From Chloroflexota bacterium (GTDB lineage: Bacteria; Chloroflexota; Dehalococcoidia; SM23-28-2; RBG-16-64-32): a DNA stretch of 7,640 nucleotides. Each line of letters starts with the position of its first letter. The first letter of the stretch is position 1. A model generated the notes under the pieces. That model was not told where the DNA came from, searched no databases, and worked only from the letters and a program-made list of their open reading frames with translations. Below are positions 6,207 through 7,640 of this stretch, piece by piece. The position numbers and the translations under genes were made by a program. The stretch is taken from the NCBI GenBank assembly GCA_022560365.1, contig JADFTG010000049.1, positions 1 through 7,640 on the forward strand, written 5' to 3'.

Positions 6207-6255
6207 GTTTCCGGCCCGTAACATCGCGTTCATGGGTGCGTAACACGTCCGTAAC
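6207..6255 (+). promoter_or_regulatory. GlnR-box-like operator: 11-bp-periodic half-sites upstream of amt
   Basis: Half-sites begin at 6218 (GTAAC), 6229 (TTCAT), 6240 (GTAAC) and 6251 (GTAAC), each separated by exactly 6 bases, giving a strict 11-bp period and one face of the helix. A weaker GTTTC sits one period upstream, at 6207. OmpR-family proteins bind such direct repeats as tandem dimers. The published actinobacterial GlnR box is gTnAc-n6-GaAAc, often doubled upstream of amtB, and this array matches its form closely. The last half-site abuts the place where a -35 would be, as expected for activation of a promoter with no good -35. The flanking regulator gene is the obvious candidate binder. 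Confidence 0.72.
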
Positions 6256-6273
6256 ATGGCGACGGCGCGCCGG

Positions 6274-6282
6274 TGCTACCTT
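6274..6282 (+). promoter_or_regulatory. Candidate extended -10 promoter of amt
   Basis: TG-C-TACCTT reads as an extended -10 element (TGn plus a weak -10). The hexamer 17 bases upstream (6254-6259, acatgg) is not a -35 consensus and overlaps the last operator half-site, which suits an activator-dependent promoter. CTTAAT at 6280-6285 is an alternative -10. The leader to ATG 6321 would be about 30 bases. Confidence 0.4.
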
Positions 6283-6305
6283 AATCGGCAAGTATTCCAA
6301 TTTAC

Positions 6306-6311
6306 GGGAGG
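6306..6311 (+). promoter_or_regulatory. Shine-Dalgarno site of amt
   Basis: GGGAGG lies 9 bases before ATG 6321 and sets the start of the ammonium transporter, in contrast to the SD-less starts of lipA and the isomerase. Confidence 0.8.
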
Positions 6312-6320
6312 CGACAAGTC

Positions 6321-7640
6321 ATGCCAGAAGACCTAATCAATAGCGGCGACACTGCTTGGGTGCTCGCTGCGGCCGCGCTGGTGATGTTCATGACACCAGG
6401 CCTGGCTTTCTTCTACGGAGGCTTCGTCCGCAACAAGAACGTCCTGGGCACGATCATGCAGTCCTTTGTCGTAATGGGGATCGTGGGCGTGCTCTGGATA
6501 CTGATCGGCTACACGCTTGCCTTCGGCCCCACCGAAGGCGGCATCATCGGCAACTTCGACTACATCGGACTCAAGGGCGTAGTGATGGAGCCGCATCCCA
6601 GTTTGGCGATTCCTCACGAGGCGTTCGTCGTCTTCCAGTTGATGTTCGCCATTATCACGCCGGCGTTGATCACCGGCGCTTTCGCGGAGCGTGCCAAGTT
6701 CAGCACGTTCCTCATCTTCATGGCTGCTTGGTCGATCCTCGTCTACGCTCCCGTGGCGCACTGGATCTTCGGCGACGGCTTCCTGTCTGCCTTCAGCGTG
6801 ATCGACGTCCTCGGCGTGTTCGGCGACATCAACGCGCTCGACTTCGCGGGCGGGACGGCGATTCACGTGAACGCCGGCGCCGCTGCTCTTGCGGCGGCGA
6901 TCATGTTCGGCAGGCGCAAGGGCTACGGCGTAGAGCCGATGGAGCCGCACAACGTGACGTACATCGTGCTTGGTGCGGCGATCCTCTGGTTCGGCTGGTT
7001 TGGCTTCAACGCCGGTAGCGCCGGTGCCGCCAACTTCCAGGCCGCTAACGCCTTCATCGTCACGGGCACGGCAGCTTCGGCCGCCATGCTCGCCTGGCTC
7101 TTCGTCAGCTGGGCGCTCACCGGGAAGGCAAGCGCCATCGGCGCCGCCGCCGGCGTCGTCGCCGGGCTCGTCGCGATCACACCGGCCTCGGGCTTCGTCG
7201 AGCCGGCCGAGTCGATTATTATCGGCGCCATCGCCGGCGCTCTCTGCTACGGAGCCGTCAGGCTGCGCGTCAAGGTGGGCCTTGACGACTCTCTCGACGT
7301 CGTCGCCGTGCACGGCGTGGGCGGCCTCTGGGGCGGCGTTGCGACCGGCCTCTTCGCCAGCGCTACGGTCGGCGGCGTAGACGGCCTCTTCCGCGGCGAG
7401 GCTGGCCTGATGGCGGACCAGATCGTGGCTATCGCCTTCGTCGCGGTTTACTCTTTCGTCGTTACCATGATCATCCTCAAGGCACTTGACCTGACGCTCG
7501 GCATTCGTGTATCTGAGGAAGACGAGCAGCGGGGCCTGGACGTCACGCAACACGGCGAGCGCGGTTACGTTCTGGAAGACGCCGGCGCGCCGGCGTACGC
7601 AGCGCCCGCGTCCCCGCCGCCACCGCCACCGCCACCACCG
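6321..7640 (+). CDS. amt: Ammonium transporter, Amt/MEP/Rh family (3' end outside window)
   Basis: The frame runs 440 codons without a stop to the window edge. The protein is a polytopic inner-membrane, normally trimeric, channel-like transporter for NH4+/NH3. It opens with TAWVLAAAALVMFMTPGLAFFYGG. The twin pore histidines are His182 (FAGGTAIHVNAG) and His331 (VAVHGVGGLWGG). GWFGFNAGSAGAAN, AFAERAKF and the C-terminal GLDVTQHGERGY, which in E. coli AmtB takes part in GlnK/PII control, are also present. Oddities: the position of E. coli AmtB Trp148 (AHMVWGGG) is Phe150 in AHWIFGDG; the loop between that site and DFAGG is about 12 residues longer than in E. coli AmtB; and the chain continues past the normal C-terminus into an Ala/Pro-rich segment with nine consecutive prolines at 432-440. 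No signal peptide is visible. A GlnR-box-like array and a strong SD precede it, pointing to nitrogen-responsive expression. Confidence 0.95.
   Translation, partial: MPEDLINSGDTAWVLAAAALVMFMTPGLAFFYGGFVRNKNVLGTIMQSFVVMGIVGVLWILIGYTLAFGPTEGGIIGNFDYIGLKGVVMEPHPSLAIPHEAFVVFQLMFAIITPALITGAFAERAKFSTFLIFMAAWSILVYAPVAHWIFGDGFLSAFSVIDVLGVFGDINALDFAGGTAIHVNAGAAALAAAIMFGRRKGYGVEPMEPHNVTYIVLGAAILWFGWFGFNAGSAGAANFQAANAFIVTGTAASAAMLAWLFVSWALTGKASAIGAAAGVVAGLVAITPASGFVEPAESIIIGAIAGALCYGAVRLRVKVGLDDSLDVVAVHGVGGLWGGVATGLFASATVGGVDGLFRGEAGLMADQIVAIAFVAVYSFVVTMIILKALDLTLGIRVSEEDEQRGLDVTQHGERGYVLEDAGAPAYAAPASPPPPPPPPP

Noticed and set aside
6333..7553. Long minus-strand open frame (406 codons) antisense to amt
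   Set aside because: Its translation is charged, Asp/Glu/Arg/His-rich and matches no family, while the plus strand encodes an unmistakable ammonium transporter. It is a high-GC codon-bias shadow.
1..7640. CRISPR array, insertion sequence or phage genes
   Set aside because: No regularly spaced direct repeats with unique spacers, no transposase or integrase motifs, and no terminal inverted repeats were seen.

Overview
This is a GC-rich bacterial window with a housekeeping and accessory gene mix. The first gene carries Thr/Pro linkers and dockerin-like modules of the form WGD-x2-C...VDSL-x2-LR-x-DAGL...CP-x-MGA. I associate such modules with secreted proteins of Chloroflexota, especially Dehalococcoidia-type metagenome genomes. 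Chloroflexota is therefore my best guess, with moderate to low confidence, because no rRNA or other strong taxonomic marker is present.

Layout, left to right. (1) Positions 3-788, + strand: the 3' end of a secreted or surface protein with a cohesin-like remnant, EF-hand loops, a Thr/Pro linker and two dockerin-like C-terminal modules. (2) Positions 789-977: a gap holding a weak hairpin and a decayed tRNA-Thr-like fragment on the minus strand. (3) 978-1772, minus: glutamate racemase murI. (4) 1887-2597, +: a cyclophilin-type peptidyl-prolyl isomerase lipoprotein, divergent from murI, with a well-formed sigma70-like promoter ending close to its ATG. (5) 2594-4288, minus: a Kef/YbaL-type cation:proton antiporter with an RCK/TrkA-N domain. 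Its stop codon overlaps the isomerase stop in a shared CTAG. (6) 4364-5323, minus: lipoyl synthase lipA, 75 bases upstream of the antiporter and probably cotranscribed with it. (7) 5456-6118, +: an OmpR-type regulator whose receiver domain has lost its phosphorylation residues. (8) 6321-7640 and beyond, +: an Amt/MEP/Rh ammonium transporter that runs off the window in a polyproline tail.

The most interesting unit is the right-hand end. The degenerate-receiver regulator lies directly upstream of the ammonium transporter. The gap between them holds four half-sites at an exact 11-bp period (GTAAC, TTCAT, GTAAC, GTAAC, each separated by 6 bases), with a possible fifth (GTTTC) one period further upstream. 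This is the architecture and nearly the sequence of actinobacterial GlnR boxes, and GlnR is itself an OmpR-type regulator that works without phosphorylation. I infer a GlnR-like nitrogen-control module here, outside Actinobacteria if the taxonomic guess holds. A second theme is translation initiation. murI and amt have clear Shine-Dalgarno sites, whereas lipA and the isomerase have a -10 box so close to the start codon that their mRNAs may be leaderless.
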